The notes below the pieces were generated by a model, which ran no database searches, had not been told where the DNA came from, and worked only from the letters and a program-made list of their open reading frames with translations. Positions 1-9,481 of a stretch of 64,000 nucleotides of DNA are shown here, piece after piece. Source of the DNA: Acidobacteriota bacterium (GTDB lineage Bacteria > Acidobacteriota > Vicinamibacteria > Vicinamibacterales > UBA2999). The stretch is from contig CANKJK010000007.1 in NCBI GenBank assembly GCA_947482665.1, positions 124,001 through 188,000 on the forward strand, given 5' to 3'. The translations under genes and the position numbers were made by a program. How positions within the stretch are numbered: the stretch's first letter is position 1; the number at the start of each line of letters is the position of its first letter.

Positions 1-909
1 GGCCGTGAGCGCGCGGAGCGAACCGGCCAGCGCGGACAGGTTATAGCCGCCCTCGGTCACGGCCACGATCCGGCCGCCACAGATCTCTCCAGCCACGGCG
101 GCCAGGCGCCTGGCCAATGAGCCAAATCCCTCCGTGCTGACCTGCATCCCGGCCAATGGGTCCGCCGCATGCGCATCAAACCCGGCCGAGAGCAGAAGCA
201 GGTCCGGACGGTACTGGCGGACGACAGGCAGCACGGCCCGGTCAAAGACCACCGCGTAGTCCGCATCGCCGCAGCCGGCCTCCATCGGCAGATTCACGGT
301 GTATCCCTCGCCCGCCCCACGCCCGCACTCTCCAGCCGCGCCCGTGCCGGGGTAACAGGGGAACTGGTGCATGGACACGAACAACACCGAAGGGTCTGCC
401 TCGAAGCTGTGCTGCGTGCCATTGCCGTGATGCACATCGAAGTCAATGATCGCGACCCGCTCGGCGCCACGTGCCCGCGCATGCGCCGCCGCCACCGCGA
501 CGTTATTGAACAGGCAAAATCCCATTGCGCGGTCGGCCTCGGCATGATGCCCGGGAGGGCGCACGAACGCGACGGCGGTCCGCGCGCGCCCGTCGAGGAC
601 CAGGTCCACGCCGTGGCAGGCCGCGCCTGCGGCAAGACGGGCCAGTTCCACGGACTCCCGTGAGGTCACCGTATCCGGGTCGAAGGCCACCGGACGGCCG
701 GCGGTGGCCATCACCTCACGCAGATAGCGCTCGGTGTGAATGCGACGCAGTTCTTCATCGGTGGCGGTCCGCGGCTCAACGACCGACCACCCGGCCGCGT
801 GCGCCTCCGCCGCCACAACCTGCATCACTTCGGCACGCTCAAACCGCTCGGGATGCCCGGGCGGTGTCAGGTGGCCTGCAAAGCGATCGGAGGTTACGAG
901 TGTCAGCAC
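1..909 (-). CDS. Histone deacetylase family (AcuC/HDAC-like) amidohydrolase, 3' end cut by window edge
   Basis: Zinc-dependent deacetylase of the arginase/deacetylase fold; in bacteria such enzymes act on acetylated lysines or polyamine-like small molecules. The 303 visible codons show PPGHHAE (about residues 118-124), GFCLFNNVA (130-138), DFDVHHGNGTQH (156-167, containing the Asp and His metal ligands) and SAGFDAH (241-247, the second metal Asp). The catalytic His pair is therefore present. I chose GTG at 909 because GGAG lies 6 nt upstream and because the terminator of the preceding gene ends just before it. The C-terminus lies beyond the left edge. Substrate cannot be read from sequence. 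Confidence 0.88.
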   Translation of the reverse strand, partial: MLTLVTSDRFAGHLTPPGHPERFERAEVMQVVAAEAHAAGWSVVEPRTATDEELRRIHTERYLREVMATAGRPVAFDPDTVTSRESVELARLAAGAACHGVDLVLDGRARTAVAFVRPPGHHAEADRAMGFCLFNNVAVAAAHARARGAERVAIIDFDVHHGNGTQHSFEADPSVLFVSMHQFPCYPGTGAAGECGRGAGEGYTVNLPMEAGCGDADYAVVFDRAVLPVVRQYRPDLLLLSAGFDAHAADPLAGMQVSTEGFGSLARRLAAVAGEICGGRIVAVTEGGYNLSALAGSLRALTA

Positions 910-939
910 GGGTATCTCCGGCAGGGTCGATGTCTGGAC

Positions 940-974
940 AAAAAAAGGGCGGAACGCCTTGTGGCGCTCCGCCC
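940..974 (-). terminator. Rho-independent terminator after the VOC gene
   Basis: On the minus strand a 7-bp GGGCGGA/TCCGCCC stem continues through one A/C mismatch into CGCC/GGCG with a 4-nt loop (947-974). It is followed directly by seven T residues (plus-strand A-tract 940-946). It lies 24 bp after the VOC stop codon and ends transcription before the deacetylase gene. Confidence 0.85.
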
Positions 975-997
975 TGATCTTCGCAGATTCCGTCGCC

Positions 998-1975
998 TTA
1001 CTCGATGACGATCCCGAGCGTCTCGGTCCAGTCGAGATAGGCAAAGCTGCCTTCGGGCGGCGGGCCACCGTTGGTCCACTTGCCGCCCTTCTGCTGCCCC
1101 ATCTTCAACCACTCCTCACGGCCCATTTTCCCGCGACCGACCGCAATGTGCATCAAAGAGACGCCCTGCTGCTTCTTAATCTGATGTGACCACGGATTCG
1201 GTTCCCCCACGCCCTGGATGACCTCCAGGCCGATCTTGTTCTGGAACAGCATCGCCGTCTGCACGGACCCATCTTTGGTCCACATATCCGGCGGATATGG
1301 GAACGGCCCCTGCGGCGGGAAACGGCGTGGCTCAATGGGCTTCATGCCGAAGATGTCGGCGATCATCTTCGCGGACGCGGCCGCATCAGTGTTCGCAAAG
1401 CCGACATGGCTGATCGGCAACCCTCCGAACAGGCTCGACTGTGCGGTGGGTGCAGCGGGCATCGCGGGCCTGGCTGTGGGTCCGACGATCAGCGTCGCGC
1501 CAAGCGGCGTCTGACGCAGGTCGACCCACGCAAACTTTCCGCCCTTCGTCCCACCCGTCCACTTGCCACCCTTGGCTTCAAGCTGCGCGCGGACCGCATC
1601 GACATCGGAATCCTTGCCGACGCCCAGCGCCCAGAGACCGAGACCGTACTTCTTCAGATGCTCACGCATCGGCCCCTTCCCGGTGGGCTGCACGATGGCG
1701 ATGTAGAAGTTCGGCATCGGGACGTAGGCAATCTTGGCCTTCTCCTTCTTGCCGTTGGGCAAGTCGTATTCGACCGGCTGCACCTCGGGCACGGGGATAC
1801 CGAAGATGTCGCCATAGCCGGCTGCGGTCTTGGCAATGTCCGGCGTAATGACCACCAGGTGTGTCAGGGGCGCGCCCATCAGGAGCGGGCCCGACTGGGC
1901 GTGCGAGGCGGCTGGCGCCCCCAGAAGACCCGTCAGGGCCAGTAGCCACGACATCATCACGAACAATCGACGCAT
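998..1975 (-). CDS. Exported protein with two glyoxalase/VOC-type domains
   Basis: 325-residue protein. The N-terminus has basic residues, a hydrophobic stretch and an AHAQ-type cleavage region at about residues 23-28, so it is probably exported. Two repeats of the vicinal-oxygen-chelate fold follow: the first begins near LTHLVVITPDIAKTA, the second near ISHVGFANTDAAASA, which contains a DIFGMKP segment typical of VOC helices. The function of exported VOC proteins is not established; the family covers lyases, dioxygenases and binding proteins. ATG at 1975 is preferred over an upstream Met because GGAGG lies 5 nt before it. It stands alone, ends at a clear terminator and diverges from the cupredoxin gene. 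Confidence 0.75.
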   Translation of the reverse strand: MRRLFVMMSWLLALTGLLGAPAASHAQSGPLLMGAPLTHLVVITPDIAKTAAGYGDIFGIPVPEVQPVEYDLPNGKKEKAKIAYVPMPNFYIAIVQPTGKGPMREHLKKYGLGLWALGVGKDSDVDAVRAQLEAKGGKWTGGTKGGKFAWVDLRQTPLGATLIVGPTARPAMPAAPTAQSSLFGGLPISHVGFANTDAAASAKMIADIFGMKPIEPRRFPPQGPFPYPPDMWTKDGSVQTAMLFQNKIGLEVIQGVGEPNPWSHQIKKQQGVSLMHIAVGRGKMGREEWLKMGQQKGGKWTNGGPPPEGSFAYLDWTETLGIVIE

Positions 1976-2070
1976 GTATTCCTCCCGTCCGCACACATGG
2001 CCGGCGGACGACACACTATACCTGCCCGGCCATCACTGTGGGCCCCCGGCCTGACCACCCCGGTAAGTGA

Positions 2071-2123
2071 GGTTTCGCACCACGAAACCATTTCGCCCAA
2101 TTCGAGAGAATTCCTCAGGAATT
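2071..2123. repeat. Two short perfect inverted repeats upstream of the cupredoxin promoter
   Basis: GGTTTCG/CGAAACC with a 5-nt loop (2071-2089) and AATTCC/GGAATT with a 3-nt loop (2109-2123) lie 5' of the sigma-54-like element. They could be protein-binding sites or RNA hairpins; sequence alone does not decide. Confidence 0.5.
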
Positions 2124-2126
2124 TTG

Positions 2127-2142
2127 CGGCACCCCTCTTGCT
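2127..2142 (+). promoter_or_regulatory. Sigma-54 (RpoN)-type -24/-12 promoter
   Basis: CGGCACCCCTCTTGCT matches the GGCAC-N5-TTGCW consensus: GG (2128-2129) and GC (2140-2141) are separated by exactly 10 bases. Initiation about 12 nt downstream would give a leader of roughly a dozen bases carrying the GGAGGA ribosome site of the gene starting at 2165. Confidence 0.6.
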
Positions 2143-2164
2143 CTATGAGGGGATGGAGGAATCA

Positions 2165-2935
2165 ATGTTTCAGAGCACTTCAGCCGCCCTTGCGGGAGGC
2201 GTGACCGCGCTGCTTCTCACCGCGGGCTGCGCCGGGCCCTCGACGCCCCTGGCCCCGTCATCCACGCCGCGGGCGACCGCGCCGACGGGCAGCTTCTCGG
2301 TCGTGCGACCCTCGGTGATCCACGCCACGGAAGAGTTGCCGGCTACGCCGGGGACGACTCCCGCTCCCGGGACTGACTCAACCATTCCAGCGCTCGGCGT
2401 CTCGACGCCGTGCACACCGGCTCCGGCCTCCACGAGTCAGGGCGGCGGCACCACCGCCGACCCGGCCGCCCCACCCGCTCCAGTGAACCCCAGCATTTCG
2501 TACTACGCGGTCCGGCGGGGTGGTGTCAGGGCACTCGAAGAAGCCGCCGCCATCCCCTGCGCGACTGTGCAAATCACCATCGCGGGCGCCGTCGGCACCG
2601 GCGCCTTCACGCCGAATCCGTCAGCCGCACAGGTCGGCGACCAGATCGTCTGGATGAACACTGATCTTCGGCCGCACCGCATCGTGATTGACGATGGCAC
2701 GCTCACGGGCACCGCGATCGGGGACATTCAGCCTGGCGGATCGAGCCTGCCCTTCACGCTGACAACGCCCACGGCGAACTATCACTGCGAATTCCATCCG
2801 TCGATGGTCGGCACCATCAACGCACCACTGCCGACGTCGGCAGCCGCCACGCCCGCCTCGGAGAGCACGGACACCAGCGGCGCTGGCGCGCCAGACTCTG
2901 GTGGCGGTTACTACTCTGCCTACCGCGTGAAATAG
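2165..2935 (+). CDS. Predicted lipoprotein with C-terminal cupredoxin (blue copper) domain
   Basis: 256 residues. The N-terminus has a signal segment ending TAGC, with lipid-modifiable Cys22 (slightly atypical lipobox, Thr at -3). Residues 23-110 are a Pro/Thr/Ser/Ala-rich linker, and a plastocyanin-like domain occupies about 133-220. The type 1 copper ligands are visible: His171 (LRPHRI) and the C-x2-H-x2-M cluster Cys208, His211, Met214 (YHCEFHPSM). It is probably a surface- or periplasm-anchored single-electron carrier or copper-binding protein. ATG at 2165 is chosen over the one at 2153 because GGAGG lies 5 nt before it. The tail after 222 is low complexity. Its likely RpoN-type promoter makes it a regulated gene; the electron partner is unknown. 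Confidence 0.8.
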   Translation: MFQSTSAALAGGVTALLLTAGCAGPSTPLAPSSTPRATAPTGSFSVVRPSVIHATEELPATPGTTPAPGTDSTIPALGVSTPCTPAPASTSQGGGTTADPAAPPAPVNPSISYYAVRRGGVRALEEAAAIPCATVQITIAGAVGTGAFTPNPSAAQVGDQIVWMNTDLRPHRIVIDDGTLTGTAIGDIQPGGSSLPFTLTTPTANYHCEFHPSMVGTINAPLPTSAAATPASESTDTSGAGAPDSGGGYYSAYRVK

Positions 2936-2976
2936 ACGCAGGCACACCGCGACGCGCAGCCGCCCCAAGGAGGACT

Positions 2977-3651
2977 TCAGACCGTGAGGGCGCGCTGCGC
3001 GCGCTCTGCCAGGGCCCCAAGGCGCACTTGGAGTTCGTCCCGCGCTGCATCAAGTCCCGTCTGATCCAGACCCGCTGCCACCTCAAGGGGCTCCCCCACC
3101 ACCAGCGACACCACACTGAACGGCTTCGGAATCTGCGTCTGATCCCAGCTGCGCACCGTCCACTGGCGCGACGCCTCCAGATGAAACGGCAGGATCGGAT
3201 TGCCCGTCGCACCCGCCAGCCACACCGCGCCAGGCTGCGCCACCCGCGCCGGCCCCTTCGGCCCATCCAGCGTCACGCCAACGGGGCGACCCGCCCGCAT
3301 CGCACGGACCAGTTGCCGCGTGGCGCGCCGGGCACCGCGCGTCGTCGATCCGCGCGCCGTGCCGTAGCCGAACCGCTCGATGATGCGCGCGATCCACTCG
3401 CCGTCGAAGTTCTCACTGGTGATGACGACGATGCCGCGCCGGCGGAAGAAGTACGTCGCCGGCAGGATGCGGCCGTGCCAGAAGGCCATCACGGGCTGAC
3501 GGCCTGAGCGGATGATGTCGTCGTAGTGATGGAGCCCCTCCACTTTCCAGCGGAGGGTCAGGCCAAGCAGGGCGATAAGCGGATAGCCGATGGCGGCGAT
3601 CACCGCCACCTGCAGCCGCTTCCACGGCGACGCCTGCCACTGCTCAGCCAT
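2977..3651 (-). CDS. DUF374/LPLAT-family lysophospholipid acyltransferase-like protein
   Basis: 224 residues. One N-terminal hydrophobic helix (about 15-30) is followed by AFWHGRILPA (about residues 53-62) and TLDGPKGPA (about 127-135), the paired signatures of the DUF374 branch of the LPLAT superfamily. The FWHGR block replaces the classical HX4D block, and the GPKGP block binds the acceptor. Such proteins are thought to acylate lipid A precursors or lysophospholipids at the inner membrane; which acceptor is used here is unknown. The start at ATG 3651 lacks a clear ribosome site. An upstream extension would run into the ETF-QO coding region (from 3707), so the shorter form is more likely. 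Confidence 0.78.
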   Translation of the reverse strand: MAEQWQASPWKRLQVAVIAAIGYPLIALLGLTLRWKVEGLHHYDDIIRSGRQPVMAFWHGRILPATYFFRRRGIVVITSENFDGEWIARIIERFGYGTARGSTTRGARRATRQLVRAMRAGRPVGVTLDGPKGPARVAQPGAVWLAGATGNPILPFHLEASRQWTVRSWDQTQIPKPFSVVSLVVGEPLEVAAGLDQTGLDAARDELQVRLGALAERAQRALTV

Positions 3652-3706
3652 CGTGTGGTGCCGATTCTGACACGGAGCCGCGGCGGCGCGGATGCCGCCG
3701 GCCGAA

Positions 3707-5374
3707 CTACATGCCGTTGTACTGCGGGCCGCCGCCACCTTCGGGTGGCACCCAGGTAATCACCTGGTAGGGGTCCATGATGTCGCACGTCTTGCAGTGC
3801 ACGCAGTTGGCGGCGTTGATCTGCAACTTCTTGCCACCGCTGCCGTTATCGACCATCTCATAGACCGAGGCCGGACAAAAACGCACGCAGGGGTAGCCGT
3901 ACTCCGTACCGCACTTCGAATGGCACACGTCCGTCTGCACCAGCAGGTGAGACGGCTGATCCTCCTCGTGGGACGTGGCCGAGTAGTGGACGTTGGTCAG
4001 CTTGTCGAAGGCCAGCGTCTTGTCGGTTGCCGTGGTGTTACTCGCGGCGGGCACGGAGGCGGGGTTTCCGGCCGCGCCGTGATACCGCTTGAGCGTCTGC
4101 ATCTGCTCATGCCCGGCGTGACCCGTGATCTTCTCGGGCGAGAGCATCCCGCCTGAGAACATCGTCAGACCGGCGTGCAGCATCCCTGGCACGAAGCCCA
4201 ATCCGAAGGCCTGGTGCACGTTCCGCACCGGGTAGAGCTCCTTCTTGATCGGCCCCTCGTCGATGCGGCGCTTGTAGGCCGAGAGCGCCGCCGCCGAGGT
4301 ATCTCCCGACGTCACCGCCTCGAAGGCCGTCTCCCCGGCGAGCATGCCCGACCGCATGGCCAGATGCACACCCTTGAGCCGCATCGAGTTCAGAAAGCCG
4401 CCCGCATCGCCAGCAATCAAGCCGCCGTCCATGTAGACACGGGGGATGGTGTGCCACCCGCCCTCGGGCAGCGCCTTCGCCCCATAGCGGATCATCTTGC
4501 CGCCGGCCAGCAGGTCGCGCACGAGCGCGTGCTGCTTGAGCCGGTTGAAGGCCTGATGCGGCTCGAAGAGCGGGTCCTTGTAGTCGAGGCCAACCACCAA
4601 GCCGATGAACGCCTGGTTGTCCGGCAAGCCATAGATGAAGGCGCCGCCGAACTCTTCCGGCCTGAGCGGATAGCCCAGCGTGTGGATGACGGTGCCCGCC
4701 TCCAGGCGGCCGGCCGGAAGTTCCCAGAGCTCCTTGATGCCCACCGCGTACTGCTCGGGCCCCGATTCAGCATCGAGGTGCAAACGGCTGATGAGCGTCT
4801 TCGTGAGGTTGCCGCGAACGCCGTCGCAGAAGATCGTGACCTTCGCGTGGATGTCCACGCCGGGCTCGAAATTCGGCCGCTGCTCGCCGTGCTTGCCGAT
4901 GCCACGGTCGCCGGTGCGTACGCCGATGACGCGGTCCCCGTCGTAGAGCACTTCCTGCCCAGGGAAACCGGAGAAGAAGTCGATGCCCCCGGCCTCGACC
5001 TGCTCACCCAGCCAGGCGACGAACTTGTTGAGCGAGATGACGTAGTTGCCGTGATTCTGGAACGGCGGAGGGATGATCGGCGCCGGCAGCTTGGCGGCTG
5101 CCGTCAGAAAGTAGACGTGGTCCTTGTGGACCTCGGCCGCCAGCGGTGCCCCCTTCTCCTTGAAGTCGGGAATCAGGTCCTTCAGCGTCGAGGGATCGAG
5201 CACCGCGCCCGACATCATGTGGGCGCCGGCCTCCCGTGCCTTCTCCAGTACGGCAATGGAGAGTGCGTCACCGCCCCTGGCCTTCTGGAGCTGCGACAGG
5301 CGAATCGCGGCGGACATCCCCGCAGGGCCGCCTCCGACGATCAGAACGTCAACGTCGAGGACCTCGCGCTCCAT
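3707..5374 (-). CDS. Electron transfer flavoprotein-ubiquinone oxidoreductase (ETF-QO)
   Basis: 555-residue membrane-associated flavoprotein that reoxidises ETF and reduces the quinone pool. The FAD-binding GGGPAGM motif sits at about residues 14-20. The central region has the FAD/ubiquinone-fold block with IAGDAGGFLN and the C-terminus a ferredoxin-like [4Fe-4S] domain. Its cysteines fall in CHSKCGTEYGYPCVRFC and NCVHCKTCD. Length matches the mitochondrial-type family. GGAG lies 7 nt before ATG 5374. EtfA ends 12 bp upstream, so etfB-etfA-ETF-QO form one unit serving acyl-CoA dehydrogenases. Menaquinone is the likely acceptor given the futalosine genes nearby. Confidence 0.95.
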   Translation of the reverse strand: MEREVLDVDVLIVGGGPAGMSAAIRLSQLQKARGGDALSIAVLEKAREAGAHMMSGAVLDPSTLKDLIPDFKEKGAPLAAEVHKDHVYFLTAAAKLPAPIIPPPFQNHGNYVISLNKFVAWLGEQVEAGGIDFFSGFPGQEVLYDGDRVIGVRTGDRGIGKHGEQRPNFEPGVDIHAKVTIFCDGVRGNLTKTLISRLHLDAESGPEQYAVGIKELWELPAGRLEAGTVIHTLGYPLRPEEFGGAFIYGLPDNQAFIGLVVGLDYKDPLFEPHQAFNRLKQHALVRDLLAGGKMIRYGAKALPEGGWHTIPRVYMDGGLIAGDAGGFLNSMRLKGVHLAMRSGMLAGETAFEAVTSGDTSAAALSAYKRRIDEGPIKKELYPVRNVHQAFGLGFVPGMLHAGLTMFSGGMLSPEKITGHAGHEQMQTLKRYHGAAGNPASVPAASNTTATDKTLAFDKLTNVHYSATSHEEDQPSHLLVQTDVCHSKCGTEYGYPCVRFCPASVYEMVDNGSGGKKLQINAANCVHCKTCDIMDPYQVITWVPPEGGGGPQYNGM

Positions 5375-5386
5375 GTGCCGTCTCCG

Positions 5387-6348
5387 CTACTTCGCCAGTT
5401 CGGCTGCCAGCGCCGGCGCGATTTCAAACAGGTCGCCGACGATGCCGTAGTCCGCTACCTCGAAAATCGGCGCCTCAGCATCCTTGTTGATCGCGACGAT
5501 CGTCCGGGCGCCCTTCATGCCGACCACGTGCTGGATGGCGCCTGAGATGCCGACGGCGACATAGAGCTTCGGCGCGACGGTCTGACCGGAACTGCCGATC
5601 TGCCGCTCCATCGGAAGCCAGCCGCTGTCGCAGATGGGCCGCGATGCCGCCACTTCGGCGCCAAACGCCTTGGCCAGGGCTTCGACGACACCGATGTTTT
5701 CCTGCGCCTTGATCCCGCGGCCCACGGCCACGATGCGCTCGGCCTGACTCAGGTCCACGGCCGCCTTCGCTTCCTGGAACGGCGCGTCAGGCTTCTGCCG
5801 GATCGCACCCGCATCCACGGTCACACCAGACGCCGTCACAGGCGCCGGCGCGGCGCCCTTCTGCGCGGCGTCCGCACGGAACGCGCCGATCTGGAACGAC
5901 AGCAGGTGCGGGGCCGCGCCCTGCGGCTTGACCTCCGCCGCGAGCTTGCCTTGGAACATCGGCCGCGTGAAGGTCGCCGACTCGCCGGTCCCCTTGAGAC
6001 CGGTGATGTCCGTCACCAGCGCCCGGCGCAGACGCGCCGCGAGCATCGGCGCGAAATCGCGCGTCTGATAGGTGTGGGCGAAGATCACCGCCTGCGGCGC
6101 CTGCGCCTCGACGAGCGCCTTCAGCGCGAGGACGTACCCGTCGGGCGTGTACGTCTCGAGCGCCGGTGCCTCGACCGTCAGCACCTCGGACACCGCTGCG
6201 GTCGCGAGTTCTCCTGCCACCGCGCCGATGCCAGCCCCCAGCACGGCCACCTTGACCGGCGCGCCCGCCGCCAGTTGCTGCGCGGCGGCGATGGCTTCCC
6301 ACGATGCGCGATTGAGCTTGCCCGCGCGCTGTTCGGCAACAACCAGAA

Positions 6349-6352
<4 letters not shown>
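5387..6352 (-). CDS. etfA: Electron transfer flavoprotein subunit alpha
   Basis: 321-residue FAD-binding alpha subunit of the soluble ETF heterodimer. N-terminal Rossmann-like domain ([18 protein letters not shown]), then the C-terminal FAD domain with [11 protein letters not shown] and the conserved [13 protein letters not shown] and [21 protein letters not shown] segments. The start GTG at 6352 overlaps the etfB stop by 4 bp (GTGA), giving translational coupling and a normal EtfA length. The open frame upstream of this GTG is shadow of etfB. Confidence 0.95.
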
Positions 6353-7116
<764 letters not shown>

Positions 7117-7178
7117 AATGTAAATAGGACCTTGAGGCGAGTCTTCAGCAATTCTCGCACAGGAGAGACGACCAGATC

Positions 7179-7195
7179 GACGCCTGCATGGCGTC
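7179..7195 (-). terminator. Hairpin after fabF (possible weak terminator)
   Basis: GACGCC-TGCAT-GGCGTC, a perfect 6-bp stem extendable by CCA/TGG around a bulge, lies 12 bp after the fabF stop. No T-run follows on the minus strand, so termination is uncertain and it may only protect RNA ends. Confidence 0.35.
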
Positions 7196-7207
7196 TGGCC
7201 TCCCGCG

Positions 7208-8449
7208 CTACCCCTCGTAGCGCTTGAACAGCAGGGCAGCGTTGGTGCCGCCAAAGCCGAACGAGTTGGACAGGGCGTAGCGGATGGGCATCGACCGCTT
7301 CGTGTGAGGCACGTAGTCGAGGTCGCAGTCCGGATCCGGCGTCTCCAGGTTGATCGTGGGTGGCGCCAGCTGGTTATGCACCGCCAGGGCCGTGATGCCG
7401 GCCTCCAGGCCGCCCGCGCCACCGAGCAAGTGGCCCGTCATCGACTTGGTCGAGGAAATGGCCAGCTTGGCCGCATGGTCGCCGAAGCACCGCTTGATGG
7501 CCAGCGTCTCCAGGCGATCATTGTGCGGTGTCGAGGTGCCGTGGGCGTTGATGTAGTCCACATCCTCCGGTTGGACGCCAGCCTTCCGCAGCGCCATCGC
7601 CATCACGCGGCGGCCGCCGTCGCCGTCCTCAGACGGGGCGGTGATGTGGTACGCATCGCCGGACAGCCCGTAGCCCACGAGCTCGGCGTAGATCGGCGCG
7701 CCGCGATTGACGGCGTGCTCCAACTCCTCAAGCACCACCACACCGGCGCCCTCGCCGATGATGAAGCCGTCGCGCTCCTTGTCAAAGGGACGACAGGCCT
7801 TCTCGGGTGCATCGTTGCGCGTCGAGAGCGCCCGCAGGGACGCAAATCCGCCCACGCTCATCGGCGTGATGGCCGCCTCCGAACCGCCCGCGATCATGGC
7901 GATGGCGTCGCCGCGCCTGATGATCTCGAACGACTCGCCCACCGCATGCGCCGAGGCTGAGCACGCCGTGCAGGTCGCCAGGTTCGGACCCTTGGCGCCA
8001 AACCGGATGGAGACCTGACCGGCCGCGAGGTTGATGATGGAGGACGGAATGAAAAACGGGGAGATCTTGCGCGGGCCACCATTGAGCAAGGCGATGTGTT
8101 CATGCTCGATGGTGCTGAACCCGCCGATGCCGGAGCCGATGAAGGCGCCGACCTCGGTATCGTTCGCGCTGGTGATCGGCAGCTTGGAGTCATCCATCGC
8201 GAACTGCGCCGCTGCCAGCGCGTACTGGATGAAGAGGTCCATCTTCTTGACCTCTTTCTTCTCGACCCAGTTGAGCGGGTCGAATCCCTTGACCTCCGCC
8301 GCGATCTGCGCCGGGTAGGCGCTGACGTCGAAACGGGAAATACGGGAGACGCCGCTGGTACCTGATACCAGCGCGTCCCAATTCTGACGGGTGCCGATGC
8401 CCAATGCGGACACCAGCCCGATGCCTGTAACTACAACCCGCCTCTGCAC
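7208..8449 (-). CDS. fabF: 3-oxoacyl-ACP synthase II (beta-ketoacyl-ACP synthase)
   Basis: 413 residues, the usual FabF length. Condenses malonyl-ACP with growing acyl-ACP in type II fatty-acid synthesis. The nucleophile lies in TCTACSASAHA, and the catalytic histidines in NAHGTSTPHND and KSMTGHLLGGAGG. RRVVVTGIGLVSALG opens the thiolase fold and NSFGFGGTN closes it. GTG at 8449 is preceded by GGAGG 4 nt away. Last gene of the yceD-rpmF-fabD-fabG-acpP-fabF run, 31 bp after acpP. Confidence 0.96.
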   Translation of the reverse strand: MQRRVVVTGIGLVSALGIGTRQNWDALVSGTSGVSRISRFDVSAYPAQIAAEVKGFDPLNWVEKKEVKKMDLFIQYALAAAQFAMDDSKLPITSANDTEVGAFIGSGIGGFSTIEHEHIALLNGGPRKISPFFIPSSIINLAAGQVSIRFGAKGPNLATCTACSASAHAVGESFEIIRRGDAIAMIAGGSEAAITPMSVGGFASLRALSTRNDAPEKACRPFDKERDGFIIGEGAGVVVLEELEHAVNRGAPIYAELVGYGLSGDAYHITAPSEDGDGGRRVMAMALRKAGVQPEDVDYINAHGTSTPHNDRLETLAIKRCFGDHAAKLAISSTKSMTGHLLGGAGGLEAGITALAVHNQLAPPTINLETPDPDCDLDYVPHTKRSMPIRYALSNSFGFGGTNAALLFKRYEG

Positions 8450-8480
8450 GCCCCCTCCGGTCCGCCGCCTGACGCGACGC

Positions 8481-8723
8481 CTACTTCTTGCCCTTGGCGT
8501 GAGCCTCGATATAGTCGACGGCTTCCTTGACGCGCGTGATCTTCTCGGCGTCCTCGTCGGGAATCTCAATCCCGAACTCCTCTTCGAACGCCATCACCAG
8601 TTCCACGGTGTCGAGCGAGTCCGCACCCAGATCGTCCACAAAGGACGCATCCGCGGTCACTTCTTCCTCGTCCACGCCGAGCTGCTCCACGATGATGCCC
8701 TTGACTTTTTCTGCTACCGCCAT
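8481..8723 (-). CDS. acpP: Acyl carrier protein
   Basis: 80-residue acidic four-helix carrier. The phosphopantetheine serine lies in [18 protein letters not shown], the canonical DSL motif at helix II. AGGAGG sits 4-5 nt before ATG 8723. Placed between fabG and fabF as in many bacteria; it supplies acyl chains for FabD/FabG/FabF and also for the lipid A acyltransferase encoded at 23.4-24.6 kb. Confidence 0.98.
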   Translation of the reverse strand: MAVAEKVKGIIVEQLGVDEEEVTADASFVDDLGADSLDTVELVMAFEEEFGIEIPDEDAEKITRVKEAVDYIEAHAKGKK

Positions 8724-8732
8724 CCGGCCCTC

Positions 8733-9473
8733 CTACATGTACATGCCGCCGTTGACGGCGAGTACGTGCCCTGTAATATACGACGCCTCATCCGACGCCA
8801 GGAAACACACCGCGGCGGCCACGTCGGCCGCCGTCCCAATCCGCCCCAGCGGAATCTGCCCGGACCAGTCGTCCTGGGCCTTGTCCGTGATGGCCCTGGT
8901 CATGTCCGTTTCAATCAACCCGGGCGTCACGCAGTTCACCGTGATCCCCCGTGAGGCCACTTCCCTGGCCAGCGCCTTCGACATGCCAATCAGGCCCGCC
9001 TTCGACGCCGCGTAGTTCACCTGCCCGGCATTGCCCATCTGCCCGACGACCGAGCTGATGTTGATGATGCGCCCGCTCCGCTGCCGAAGCATGGTCTTGA
9101 CCACCGCCTGCGAGGCCACGAAGGCCCCCGTCAGGTTGGCGGCGATGACCGCATCCCAGTCATCACGCTTCATACGCAGGACCAGCTGATCCCGCGCCAC
9201 GCCGGCATTATTCACCAGCACGTCAATTCGCCCGTGACGCTCGACGACACCCGCCACCAGCGCCGTCACGCTTTCCGCGTCGGTCACATCCACCGAGGCG
9301 ACTTCGGCCTTACCACCCGCGGCGACAATCTCCGCCACTGTGGCCGCCGCGTTCTCGGCCCGGGCGGCCGCCACGACCGTCGCGCCCCGCGCGGCCAGCG
9401 TCAGCGCGATCCCACGACCGATGCCGCGCGATGCCCCAGTGACGATGGCCACCTTGCCGGTCAGTTCAAACAT
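8733..9473 (-). CDS. fabG: 3-oxoacyl-ACP reductase
   Basis: 246-residue short-chain dehydrogenase catalysing the NADPH-dependent reduction step of fatty-acid elongation. Cofactor motif GASRGIGRG near residue 13, NNAGVARD, catalytic Ser in INISSVVGQMGN and YxxxK in NYAASKAGLIG. C-terminal ITGHVLAVNGGMYM is typical of FabG tetramers. It lies 9 bp before acpP and 8 bp after fabD. Confidence 0.96.
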   Translation of the reverse strand: MFELTGKVAIVTGASRGIGRGIALTLAARGATVVAAARAENAAATVAEIVAAGGKAEVASVDVTDAESVTALVAGVVERHGRIDVLVNNAGVARDQLVLRMKRDDWDAVIAANLTGAFVASQAVVKTMLRQRSGRIINISSVVGQMGNAGQVNYAASKAGLIGMSKALAREVASRGITVNCVTPGLIETDMTRAITDKAQDDWSGQIPLGRIGTAADVAAAVCFLASDEASYITGHVLAVNGGMYM

Positions 9474-9481
9474 CCCACGCC

